Assembly: GCA_028871795.1 (NCBI GenBank)
Contig: JAGWMG010000007.1
Coordinates: 62,001-126,000 of the forward strand
Direction: 5' to 3'
Length of the DNA: 64,000 nt
Origin: Alphaproteobacteria bacterium
GTDB taxonomy: Bacteria > Pseudomonadota > Alphaproteobacteria > Micropepsales > Micropepsaceae
How positions within the stretch are numbered: the first letter of the stretch is position 1; every line of letters starts with the position of its first letter. The position numbers and the translations under genes are program-made. Of the stretch, positions 33,743 through 41,881 are shown one piece after another. The notes under the pieces were generated by a model. That model did no database searches, was not told where the DNA came from, and saw nothing but the letters and a program-made list of their open reading frames with translations.

Positions 33743-34291
33743 TCAAGCACGGTTGTCGAGTTTTTCCCGCGGAGCGTAAATGGCGAACACCAGAATATGG
33801 TCGACGGTCCGGTCGTCGTCCCCCAAGGGCAGAAAGAGATATTCGCTGTACACCAATTCCGATGTCTCGCGGCCGCGTTCGATCCAGCCGCGCATGGCGA
33901 CCGGCTCGCCCTTGCGCACGACGCGGTCGTAGGTGGACTTGATTGTCGTTTGGTAGCCGGGAGAAAGATTGCCGGTCTCGCTCCAGCGTTTTCCCTGGAA
34001 CGAAATACCGTGTGCGATCACATAGGCGTCGCCGACGATGCGGTATTCGTAGTCCTTGCCGCCGTCGATCACACGCAGCAGCGTCGTGTAGCGCAATAGG
34101 CCGGCTAGGCCGCGCGGCGTCACGGCCGCCCGCGAAGGGAATTTCCGCCCGCGACACAAGCCGCGCCAATAGGCGGCGCCCCGCAGAAGCAACGTGCTAT
34201 CGATTTCGCCGAGCGCAATGCGATGGTTTAACTCTTCGGGCACGCGGCCAGAGTCCAACACTGCTGTTTCCGGCTCTTTTTTCGTGGGCAT
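33743..34291 (-). CDS. PAS-domain (PAS_5 type) protein
   Basis: 182 residues. The pattern LLRGAAYWRGLCRGRKFPSRAAVTPRGLAGLL followed by YEYRIVGDAYVIAHGISFQGKRWSE and SEYLFLPLGDDDRTVDHILVF matches the PF07310 PAS_5 family, small single-domain proteins abundant in Alphaproteobacteria and of unknown function. No output domain, HTH or kinase is attached. It is 50 bp upstream of the glycosylase gene on the same strand and could share a transcript. Confidence 0.8.
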   Translation of the reverse strand: MPTKKEPETAVLDSGRVPEELNHRIALGEIDSTLLLRGAAYWRGLCRGRKFPSRAAVTPRGLAGLLRYTTLLRVIDGGKDYEYRIVGDAYVIAHGISFQGKRWSETGNLSPGYQTTIKSTYDRVVRKGEPVAMRGWIERGRETSELVYSEYLFLPLGDDDRTVDHILVFAIYAPREKLDNRA

Positions 34292-34450
34292 TGGTTGGGT
34301 AGGTTAACCGCGCGTCCTTATCCAGAATCGCCCATGGGTGGTTAAAGGTCCGTTTAGAAAGGTGACGTCCACGTCATTTCATCGGAAACGCGACGCATTT
34401 CCCCCGTTTTCGGCACTCGCCCGCCACAACCGCGGTCCGCGCGGCACCCC

Positions 34451-35701
34451 CTAGACGACCGGCAACAGGCCTATCACGGCGCCGGTCATGCAGCTTGCCA
34501 TCGTGCCCGAAACCAGCGCGCGCAGGGCCAGCGGAACGATCTCGTCCCGCCGCTCCGGCACCAGCGCGCTGGTGCCGGCGATCAAGATGCCGACCGAGGA
34601 GAAATTGGCGAAGCCGCAGAGTGCGTAAACCATAATCAGCATGGAGCGCGGATCGAGCGCCCCCTTGGGCAGCGCCGCCATGCTGAGATAGGCGATGACT
34701 TCGTTGAGGCTTGTCTTGAGGCCCAGAAGACTGCCGGCCGTAGCCGATTCCCGCCACGGAACGCCGATGAGCCATACCACCGGCGCGAACAGCCAGCCGA
34801 AGATGCGCTGCAAGGTCAGCGGCGCGCCGAAGATCGGCGGCAGGACCGCCAGGATGACGTTGAGCAGCGCCACCAGCGCCACCACGACGACCAGCATCGC
34901 GATGATCTGCCAATAGAGCTTGAGGCCTTCCTCGGTGCCGTGGGCGATCGAATCCATGCTGGAGTGATAGCGCGATCCGGCGGCGTCCACCGCGTCGATC
35001 CCGGCCTCGGTCGGGACAATGATGCGTCCGATCACGATGGCGCTCACCAGCGACAGGAACGATGCGACGAGGACATGGCCGAGCGCACCGGGAAGAACCT
35101 CTTTCAAGATCATCGCGTAGAGCACGAAGACCGTGCCCGACACGACAGCCATCCCGACCGTGAACAGAATGAACATCTCAGCGCGGGTGAGACGCGCCAG
35201 ATAGGGGCGGATGACCAGCAGGCCTTCGACATTGCCGAGAAAGACCATCGAGCCGCCGCCCAGTCCCACCGCGCCGCCGACGCCCAGCAACTTGCGCAGC
35301 ACGAAGGCGATGGCCTTGACGATGACGGGAAGGATTTTCCAATGCCACAACAGCGCCGAAAGCGCCGAGATCACGATCACCAAGGGCAAGATGCCGAAAG
35401 CGAAGTTCACCATCCCCTTGGGATTGGTGACGGCGAACGGCGGATCGGCGCCGCCCAGCACGCCGAAGACGAACGAGGTTCCCGCCCTGGTCGCCCCCGT
35501 CAGCGCGCCGACAACGCCGTTGAGCCCATACAGCGCGTCGCGCGCCACCGGAACCTTTAACAAAAGCAGCGCCAGCCCGATCTGCAGGGCGAGGCCGGAT
35601 ACCACGGTGCGGAGGGGAAAAGCCCGCCGGTTCTCCGATAGAATCCACGCCACCGTCAAGATCACGAAAATGCCGAGCAGAGACTGGAGGTGCGGAAACA
35701 T
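34451..35701 (-). CDS. nupC: Concentrative nucleoside transporter (NupC/CNT family)
   Basis: 416 residues from the ATG at 35701, which has a strong AAGGAG RBS five bases upstream; a longer frame starting at 35809 lacks one. About 10 hydrophobic segments. FAFGILPLVIVISALSALLWHW, the GLGGGSMVFLGNVEGLLVIRPYL hairpin region and the C-terminal CGFANFSSVGILIAGTSALVPERRDE block are CNT signatures that contribute to nucleoside and cation binding. It imports nucleosides with H+ or Na+. It stands alone; no nucleoside-catabolic genes are adjacent. Confidence 0.9.
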   Translation of the reverse strand: MFPHLQSLLGIFVILTVAWILSENRRAFPLRTVVSGLALQIGLALLLLKVPVARDALYGLNGVVGALTGATRAGTSFVFGVLGGADPPFAVTNPKGMVNFAFGILPLVIVISALSALLWHWKILPVIVKAIAFVLRKLLGVGGAVGLGGGSMVFLGNVEGLLVIRPYLARLTRAEMFILFTVGMAVVSGTVFVLYAMILKEVLPGALGHVLVASFLSLVSAIVIGRIIVPTEAGIDAVDAAGSRYHSSMDSIAHGTEEGLKLYWQIIAMLVVVVALVALLNVILAVLPPIFGAPLTLQRIFGWLFAPVVWLIGVPWRESATAGSLLGLKTSLNEVIAYLSMAALPKGALDPRSMLIMVYALCGFANFSSVGILIAGTSALVPERRDEIVPLALRALVSGTMASCMTGAVIGLLPVV

Positions 35702-35866
35702 GCTTGCTCCTTCTTTCGTAGCGTACGCGGCTTGGAGCAAGGCCTGCAGATGCGAAAGAAACCCCGCCGCGCCGCTCGCAACAAACATGGATTGGAGATC
35801 GGAAAGCACGCTACCCCCGCCACTTGACCGCAGCCTACACTATCTGCGCCGAATCGAAAGAATGCC

Positions 35867-37045
35867 ATGCCGCCCGCCAGCCGCCCGCCCGAAATCAAGG
35901 CTCTTGCCGGTGCGCGCGCTTTTCCGCCACTGATTCTGGTGCTCTTCCATTTCTGCGAAGGTCACGGCTACCGCGGCGCGGGCTGGTTCGATATGCCCGT
36001 CGGCAAGGGCTATCTGTGGGTGGAATTCTTCTTCGCGCTCTCGGGCTTCATCCTGATCCATGTCTACGGCCCGCGGGCGCCGGAGTTCCGGCGCGGCAAG
36101 GCCTACTGGCCGTTCCTGCAGGCGCGGCTGTCGCGGCTTTATCCGCTGCACGTTTTCACCCTGTTCTCGATGCTGTTCCTGATGCTGGCCCTCGACGCCC
36201 TGGCCGATCTTGGCGGCTATGTCTCCATCTATCACCAGCCCTATCACCCGATGAACACCCTCTGGAGCTTCGTCGCCAGCCTGTTCCTCGTGCAGGGGTG
36301 GAACCTATTCCCCTGGCTGACGTGGAACGGCGCCTCCTGGTTCGTCAGTGTGGAGTTCTTCCTGTGCCTGCTGTTTCCGGTCTTCGTGCTGTTGTCGCGC
36401 GGAGGCTGGCTGCGGGCGTTCGCTTTGGTCGGCGCCGGCGTCGCGGCCTTGACCTTCATGTCCCGGATCTCCGGACACGGCCTGGACATCACCTTCCATG
36501 ACAGCGTCTTCCGCGGCATGGCCGGCTTCGCCATCGGCGCCGGCCTGGCGACGCTGTTTCGGCTGGCGAACGATGCCGGCGCGGGACGTCTGCCGGACTG
36601 GGTCCATTCCGCCGTGCAAGCCGCGGCGTTGGGCTTTCTGTATTGGGCTACCTACCGCACCGGCTGGGCGCACCAGCCCAACGACATATGGACGGCGCTG
36701 GCGCTGGATACTCTGGTGTTCGTGCTTGCCTTCGACCGCGGCTTCCTGGCGCAGGCGCTTTCCACGGCGGTGCCGCGCAAGCTTGGCGAATGGTCCTATG
36801 CGGTCTACATGGGACAGACCTTCTGGTTGCAGCTCGTGCGCACCTGCGAGCAGCGGCTTTATCCGCCGCCCGATAGCGTGGTGTTCGGTCAACGCTTCGC
36901 CGATTTGATCTGGTGGATCGAGCCGGTCGCGCTGGTTCTGGTCTGCGTGGGGTGGGGGGCGCTGCTGGCGGTCTTCATCGAGCATCCGGCGAACGCCGCG
37001 TTGAGAAGGATGTTTTCGCGGCGGAAGCAGGCGCTCGCGACTTGA
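35867..37045 (+). CDS. Membrane acyltransferase, family 3
   Basis: 392 residues with about 10 membrane helices. The family-3 acyltransferase (PF01757) signs are visible: an early His in ILVLFHFCEGHGYRG, FFFALSGFILIHVYG, and RLSRLYPLHVFTL. Such enzymes add acetyl or other acyl groups to sugars of surface polysaccharides or peptidoglycan. The target is unknown, as no glycan cluster is nearby. It is divergent from nupC and followed 59 bp later by the SDR gene. Confidence 0.88.
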   Translation: MPPASRPPEIKALAGARAFPPLILVLFHFCEGHGYRGAGWFDMPVGKGYLWVEFFFALSGFILIHVYGPRAPEFRRGKAYWPFLQARLSRLYPLHVFTLFSMLFLMLALDALADLGGYVSIYHQPYHPMNTLWSFVASLFLVQGWNLFPWLTWNGASWFVSVEFFLCLLFPVFVLLSRGGWLRAFALVGAGVAALTFMSRISGHGLDITFHDSVFRGMAGFAIGAGLATLFRLANDAGAGRLPDWVHSAVQAAALGFLYWATYRTGWAHQPNDIWTALALDTLVFVLAFDRGFLAQALSTAVPRKLGEWSYAVYMGQTFWLQLVRTCEQRLYPPPDSVVFGQRFADLIWWIEPVALVLVCVGWGALLAVFIEHPANAALRRMFSRRKQALAT

Positions 37046-37104
37046 CCGCAAGCCCTTGGCGGGCGATCACTGCAACAGACAATTTGTCAGCGGGAGGACT
37101 GCTC

Positions 37105-38016
37105 ATGGCCATTCGTTTCGAAGGTAAAGTTGCGATCGTCACCGGCGCGGGCGGCGGGCTGGGCCGCGCCCATGCTCTCGAATTCGCCGCACGCGGCGCC
37201 AAGGTGGTGGTGAACGATCTGGGCGGAGCCGTCGACGGGACAGGCGGAAACAGCCAAGCGGCGGAAGCCGTGGTTTCACAGATCAAGGGGGCCGGCGGCA
37301 CCGCGATCGCCAACGGCGCATCGGTGACCGACGACGCGGGCGTCACCCATCTCGTCAAGCAGACGATGGACGCCTTCGGGCGCATCGACGTGCTCATCGC
37401 CAACGCCGGCATCCTGCGCGACAAGAGCTTCGGCAAGATGGAGCTGAAGGATTTCGAGGCGGTGATGGCCGTGCATCTGATGGGCACCGTAAAGCCTTGC
37501 AAGGCCGTCTGGCAGATCATGCGCGATCAGCAATACGGCCGTATCGTGGTGACGACTTCCTCCACCGGCCTCTATGGCAACTTCGGACAGACCAACTACG
37601 GCGCCGCCAAGGCTTCGCTCATCGGCTTTATGAACTCGCTGAAGCTCGAAGGCGCGCGCGACAACATCAAGGTCAACGCCATCTGTCCGGTAGCCGGCAC
37701 GCGCATGACCGAGAACATCATGCCGCCGAACATGCTGGAGATGCTGAAGCCCGAATATGTGACGCCGGCCGTGGTCTATCTGGCGAGCGACGACGTCCCG
37801 ACCGGCGTGATCCTGACGGCGGGCGCGGGCGTCTTCGCGGCGGCCCGGATCGAGGAGACGGAGGGCGTCAATCTCGGCCACAAGGCGACCGCGGACGACG
37901 TGGCGGCGAACTTTGCCGAGATCGCGGACTTCTCCGCCGCCAAGCACTATTTCCAGGGTTCGGAGCAGTCGGAGAAATTCTTTGCCCGGCTGCAGGACCC
38001 GCCGATCATCGGCTAG
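37105..38016 (+). CDS. Short-chain dehydrogenase/reductase (multifunctional-protein-2-like)
   Basis: 303 residues from an ATG with GGGAGG seven bases upstream. TGAGGGLG is the NAD(P) motif; NDLGG after the second strand, NAGI, and the YxxxK pair in NYGAAKASLIG are all present. Length, the VVVNDLGGAVDGTG segment and the C-terminal extension resemble the 3-hydroxyacyl-CoA dehydrogenase part of peroxisomal multifunctional enzyme type 2 and its bacterial homologues. It probably oxidises a 3-hydroxyacyl-CoA or a steroid/lipid intermediate. No MaoC hydratase neighbour is present. Confidence 0.88.
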   Translation: MAIRFEGKVAIVTGAGGGLGRAHALEFAARGAKVVVNDLGGAVDGTGGNSQAAEAVVSQIKGAGGTAIANGASVTDDAGVTHLVKQTMDAFGRIDVLIANAGILRDKSFGKMELKDFEAVMAVHLMGTVKPCKAVWQIMRDQQYGRIVVTTSSTGLYGNFGQTNYGAAKASLIGFMNSLKLEGARDNIKVNAICPVAGTRMTENIMPPNMLEMLKPEYVTPAVVYLASDDVPTGVILTAGAGVFAAARIEETEGVNLGHKATADDVAANFAEIADFSAAKHYFQGSEQSEKFFARLQDPPIIG

Positions 38017-38074
38017 CGGAAGGCGCGGAACAACGCACCTTACCCCATGCGGGAAACAGCCCGCACCAAGACCA

Positions 38075-38109
38075 TGTCACACTACTGTCAAGTAGCCAGT
38101 AGTGTGACA
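38075..38109. repeat. Perfect inverted repeat after the SDR gene
   Basis: 12-bp arms TGTCACACTACT and AGTAGTGTGACA are separated by 11 bases. There is no T-run, so it is either a weak terminator for the SDR message, a regulator binding site, or the remains of a mobile-element end. Confidence 0.5.
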
Positions 38110-38275
38110 CCGATGGATGTCAAGGTTTCGCATTATGCCGAAACCGCATGGCCACCATCCGCTGCAGCGCAGCATCAAACTATTGCCGCCAGGATCATGC
38201 ACCCCATCTAACGAATATCGCTGGTTAACGCGCGGCCAAGCCGATTGCAGCCAGCTTCGAAACTAGGAGTGGGCC

Positions 38276-38464
38276 ATGACCGAATTCACGAGAAATTTCA
38301 CTGCGGGCTTGCTGACGCTGGCCGTAATCGGCGGCATTGGCGGATATTTGACGATGTCCCTCATCCCCGCAAAGCCCAAACAGGCAACCGAAATCACGAC
38401 GCCGCAGTCATACGGCCCGGCGATCGAAACAGTGACCGTAACAGGAACCAGGCGGGCTTCATAA
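38276..38464 (+). CDS. Small single-pass membrane protein with a TonB-box-like tail
   Basis: 62 residues, not assigned to a family. AGGAG precedes the ATG. Residues 9-31 (TAGLLTLAVIGGIGGYLTMSL) form one hydrophobic helix; the C-terminus reads ETVTVTGTRRAS, closely resembling the TonB-box region of TonB-dependent receptors (compare ETVTITGYRAS in the receptor at 24.7-28.0 kb and ETVVVTATR in btuB). Its stop codon lies inside a perfect hairpin. Followed 250 bp later by a second tiny membrane protein of similar pattern. Real by RBS and composition; function unknown. Confidence 0.6.
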   Translation: MTEFTRNFTAGLLTLAVIGGIGGYLTMSLIPAKPKQATEITTPQSYGPAIETVTVTGTRRAS

Positions 38465-38472
38465 GCCCGCCT
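38450..38472 (+). terminator. GC-rich hairpin spanning the small gene's stop codon
   Basis: AGGCGGGCTT and AAGCCCGCCT are perfect 10-bp arms with a 3-base loop; the TAA stop lies at the loop edge. There is no T-run, so it may be a transcript-end stabiliser rather than a true terminator. Confidence 0.45.
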
Positions 38473-38716
38473 CGGCTCACCGATTGCACGACGGAATATC
38501 TGATTCCGCATTGCGGTAACTGTGGGCATGACGGCGGGTGCCCCCAATCAAGTGATCGGGGCATCGTCGCCTAGACCGCTTGCATGTCCCCCATGCTTTT
38601 GAAACCTGACGAAAAGCATTGTGGCCCAATTGTGGCGGGCGTATCCTCGGCTCGAATGGTTGGTTAATGCGCTGCCCGCTGTGGCGTCGCTGCCGGCCAT
38701 GTGAAGGAGAGGAACA

Positions 38717-38815
38717 ATGGATTCCATCGGAAAATCCATCGGTGCAGGTATCCTCACTTTGGCTTTGTTCGTTGGCGTGGGGTATTTCGTCTACACCACG
38801 CTGTTCGTTGGATGA
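38717..38815 (+). CDS. Very small (32-residue) membrane protein
   Basis: Short frame MDSIGKSIGAGILTLALFVG plus 12 further residues ending FVG, preceded by GAAGGAGAGG, a strong RBS 6-8 bases from the ATG. One hydrophobic helix covers most of the chain, with a short charged start. The core AGILTLALFVGVGYF resembles AGLLTLAVIGGIGGYL of the 62-residue protein just upstream, so the two may be distant paralogues. Too small for family recognition; function unknown. Supported mainly by the RBS and the matching neighbour. Confidence 0.5.
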   Translation: MDSIGKSIGAGILTLALFVGVGYFVYTTLFVG

Positions 38816-38905
38816 GGTGAAGCACGCCGTCGTCGCTCGACGATATGGAATCGCCGGCCGAAATTGCGACGATAGCTAGGGAACAGAAGCGTCTGTAAGC
38901 GTGCG

Positions 38906-40399
38906 TCAATCCGCCGCTTCTTGGAGCACGACGTCGTGACCCCAGAGTTGTTCGATATGGGTGACGACGAGTTCCTTGGCGGCATGGTGCAGCGGAACGC
39001 CGCGGTGCATGTGGTGATCGAGAAAGAGTGTGCGATCGCCCTTCAGAGCCGCTCCGACGACCTGGATATTGGGATCGGTGGTGCCGACGTCATATTGGCC
39101 GGCCAATAGGCTGCGCACCTTGCGATAGCCGCCCTCGTTGTGGATGGCGGAAACCTTGTAGGTGCTCTCTTCCGCCTTGTCGAAGAGCGCGAACATCCGG
39201 AATTCCCGCATCAGCCGGGGCGAGAGGAACTGTTCGATGAAGCTCTCATCGCGGTAATTGCTCCATGCATCCTTCAAGGCGCCGATCCAGTCCCCCGAAC
39301 CCGCGAAGGCCGGAAACCACTCGCGATCTTCCTCGCTGGGGTTCTCGGCGATACGGCGGATGTCGCTCATCATCGCGAAGCCGAGCGCATAGGGATTGAT
39401 ACCGGAATAGCGCGGGTCGTTGAATTCGGGCTGGAACACCACCGACGTGTGGCTGTGCAGGAATTCGAGCAGCGAGCCTTCCGAGATCAGCCCGCGGTCG
39501 TACAGCAGATTCATGATCGCGTGATGGACGAAAGTGGCGCAGCCCTCGTTCATCACCTTGGTCTGGCGCTGCGGATAGAAATACTGCGCCAGATTGCGCA
39601 CGATCCGCAGAACCTCGCGCTGCCACGCCTTTAGTGTCGGCGAATGCTTTTCCAGGAAATAGAGAAGATTCTCCTCCGGCAGCTTCATGTCGCCGCCGAA
39701 TTCGTCGTCGTCTTCGAGCGTGGGCGGTGCGCCGGGAGGTTCGACCCCGACGGGGAGCGTGCGCCAAAGGTCGTTATAGGCTTCCTCTTCGTATTCGGCG
39801 CGGCGGCGGCGCTTTTCGAGGACGCGTTCCTTCGACGGCCTGGGCGGACGGCGATAACGGAACACGCCCTGGTTCATCAACGCGTGGGCCGCATCGAGAA
39901 CGGATTCCACCGCTTCGCGGCCGTGACGCTCCTCGCAGGCGGCAATGTACTTCTTGGCGAAGGCGAGGTATTCGAGGATGCCCTCGGCGTTGGTCCATTG
40001 GCGGAACAGATAGTTGTTCTTGAAGAAATGATTGTGCCCGAAGGCTGCATGCGCCATCACCAGCGCCTGCATGGTCATGGTGTTTTCTTCGAGCAGATAG
40101 GAAATGCACGGGCTCGAATTGATGACGATCTCGTAGGCGAGCGCGGAATAGCCCGCGCGATACATGGTCTCCTCGCGCGCGAACAGCTTGCCGAAGCTCC
40201 AGTGGTTGTACATCAGTGGCATGCCGAGCGAGGAATAGGCGTCGAGCATCTGCTCCGAGGAAATCACCTCCACCTGGTTGGGATAGACGTCGAGCTTGAG
40301 GTCGTTGAGCGCGACTTCCTCGATGGCCTTGTAGGTGCGGTCCAGCGCCTCGAAATCCCATTCGGCTTCGGTGAAGAGGAGGTTGGACCCGCTGCTCAA
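38906..40399 (-). CDS. SpoVR family protein
   Basis: 497 residues from a TTG start that has GGAGGA six bases upstream, which decides the start. The N-terminal half contains the SpoVR signatures PNQVEVISSEQMLDAYSSLGMP, MYNHWSFGK and MAHAAFGHNHFFKNN; the histidine- and acid-rich centre suggests a metal-dependent fold. In non-sporulating bacteria SpoVR (YcgB) is the third partner of PrkA and the DUF444 protein, forming a stationary-phase/nitrogen-stress module of unclear mechanism. Here it is the last gene of that operon, after a structured intergenic element. Confidence 0.93.
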   Translation of the reverse strand: MSSGSNLLFTEAEWDFEALDRTYKAIEEVALNDLKLDVYPNQVEVISSEQMLDAYSSLGMPLMYNHWSFGKLFAREETMYRAGYSALAYEIVINSSPCISYLLEENTMTMQALVMAHAAFGHNHFFKNNYLFRQWTNAEGILEYLAFAKKYIAACEERHGREAVESVLDAAHALMNQGVFRYRRPPRPSKERVLEKRRRRAEYEEEAYNDLWRTLPVGVEPPGAPPTLEDDDEFGGDMKLPEENLLYFLEKHSPTLKAWQREVLRIVRNLAQYFYPQRQTKVMNEGCATFVHHAIMNLLYDRGLISEGSLLEFLHSHTSVVFQPEFNDPRYSGINPYALGFAMMSDIRRIAENPSEEDREWFPAFAGSGDWIGALKDAWSNYRDESFIEQFLSPRLMREFRMFALFDKAEESTYKVSAIHNEGGYRKVRSLLAGQYDVGTTDPNIQVVGAALKGDRTLFLDHHMHRGVPLHHAAKELVVTHIEQLWGHDVVLQEAAD

Positions 40400-40410
40400 G
40401 TCAATCCTCC

Positions 40411-40512
40411 TTTGTCATGGCCCGCAACTGCGGGCCATCCAGGTGACACAAGCTCATTCGCCGCGTGGACACGCGGCGGCTGGATGGCCCGGACAAGCCG
40501 GGCCATGACAAA
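40411..40512. repeat. Structured palindromic intergenic element (about 102 bp)
   Basis: Outer arms of 14 bp (TTTGTCATGGCCCG at 40411 and its complement ending 40512) enclose further stems: GGCCCGC-AACT-GCGGGCC near 40419-40436, GCCGCGT-GGAC-ACGCGGC near 40460-40477, GGCCCGG-ACAAG-CCGGGCC near 40486-40504, and GGGCCATCCA paired with TGGATGGCCC. It resembles dispersed palindromic repeats (REP/BIME-like) of alphaproteobacteria. The left arm abuts the spoVR RBS. Confidence 0.7.
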
Positions 40513-40540
40513 TCGAGATAATTGGTGAAGGTGAGCGCGC

Positions 40541-41857
40541 TCATCCCGCATTCTCCGTCTTCTTGAACAGCTCGTGGAAGACGGGGAAGATGTCGGCCGG
40601 TTTGGAAATGCGCTTGGTGGCGAAGTTCGACCATAATCCGGCGACCGTGCGGTAGGCCCGCCACAGCTCGGCGCCGGAATCCTCGGAGGCGAAGACCTCC
40701 ATCTCGCGCTCGTCCAGAATCTCGATATAGGCGTAATACTGGCACAGCGGCATGATGTCGGCGTTCAGCATCTCCACGCAGCGCCGCGCGTCGCCCGACT
40801 GCGTATAGCCGTCGCTGGCCTGGGCCGCGTAGATGTTCCAATCCGACGTGGTGTAACGCTCGCGCTGGATTTCCAGCATCTTGTCGAGCGCGGTCGAAAC
40901 GATGGTGCCGCCGGACTGGCGCGAATAGAAGAATTCCTGCTCGTCCACTTCCTGCGCATCGTGGGTGTGGCGGATGAAGACGATGTCGACCCGTTCGTAG
41001 CGCCGCCTGAGGAACAGGTGCAGCAGCATGTAGAAGCGCTTGGCGAGGTCCTTCTCGCGCTCGCCCATCGAACCCGACACGTCCATCAGGCAGAACATCA
41101 CCGCCTGGCTGGTGGGCACCGGCTGCTCGGTGAAGGAATTGTAGCGCACGTCCACGGGATCGATGAATCCCACCCATCTGCGCTTGGCGTTGGCCTTGGC
41201 GAGGGTTTCCTTCAGCGCCGCCATCTTGGCGCGCGTCTCTTCGGTCTGCGGGTCCTGGCGTTCGAGGCGGTCGAGTTCGTCTTCGAGCGCCTTGACGTCG
41301 GAAAGCGAGGGCCGCCTCATCGCCAGGCGGCGGCCGTGCGCGTTGCGCATGGTGCGGATGAGGTTGATCTGCGCCGGCGACCCGGAGGTGGTGATGCCGG
41401 CGCGCTTCCACACCGTGTTGGGCGTCTCCTTGAGCATGGTGCGCACGAGGTTGGGCAGCTCCAGGTCCTCGAAGAAGATGTCAAGCACCTCCTCCTGGCG
41501 CATCACGAATTCGAAATCGTCTTCGCCCTCGGCATAATCGGCTGCCTGCTTGCCGCGTCCGCCGTCTTCGTCGCTCTTGGGTTTCTTGATCTCGTCGCCG
41601 GGCATGTACTCGCGGTTGCCCGGCATCACGAAATCGCGCTCGCCCGCCGCCTTCGGGTCGAGGCGGAAGCGCGGCTCGCGCGTCCCCTTGGCGGAGATCT
41701 TGACCTTGCGCTCCTTGACGATGTCGGCGACGGCGGAGTCCTTCAAAGACTTCTGCACGGCTTCGCGGATTTGCGCGCGCGCGCGGCGCAGGAAGCGCTG
41801 ACGGTTGGCGAGGCTCTTGCCTTTGGGGTTAAGACGCCGGTCTATGAAATACGGCAT
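40541..41857 (-). CDS. yeaH: DUF444 / YeaH family protein
   Basis: 438 residues. The N-terminal region (FIDRRLNPKGKSLANRQRFLRRARAQIREAV) is the highly basic YeaH start. The C-terminal half contains a von Willebrand A-like segment with VMFCLMDVSGSMGEREKDLAKRF (a MIDAS-type DxSGS) and IVFIRHTHDAQEVDEQEFF. It is known as the constant partner of the PrkA kinase. It is 24 bp downstream of prkA, with a 141-bp gap before spoVR filled by the palindromic element. Probably a signalling scaffold; the mechanism is unknown. Confidence 0.93.
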   Translation of the reverse strand: MPYFIDRRLNPKGKSLANRQRFLRRARAQIREAVQKSLKDSAVADIVKERKVKISAKGTREPRFRLDPKAAGERDFVMPGNREYMPGDEIKKPKSDEDGGRGKQAADYAEGEDDFEFVMRQEEVLDIFFEDLELPNLVRTMLKETPNTVWKRAGITTSGSPAQINLIRTMRNAHGRRLAMRRPSLSDVKALEDELDRLERQDPQTEETRAKMAALKETLAKANAKRRWVGFIDPVDVRYNSFTEQPVPTSQAVMFCLMDVSGSMGEREKDLAKRFYMLLHLFLRRRYERVDIVFIRHTHDAQEVDEQEFFYSRQSGGTIVSTALDKMLEIQRERYTTSDWNIYAAQASDGYTQSGDARRCVEMLNADIMPLCQYYAYIEILDEREMEVFASEDSGAELWRAYRTVAGLWSNFATKRISKPADIFPVFHELFKKTENAG

Positions 41858-41881
41858 TAGCCGGCCCTACCGTTCTGCGCG

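Noticed and set aside
33693-34169. N-terminal extension of the uracil-DNA glycosylase frame
   Set aside because: These residues are read in an alternate frame across the PAS gene; the ATG at 33692 begins exactly where family similarity starts.
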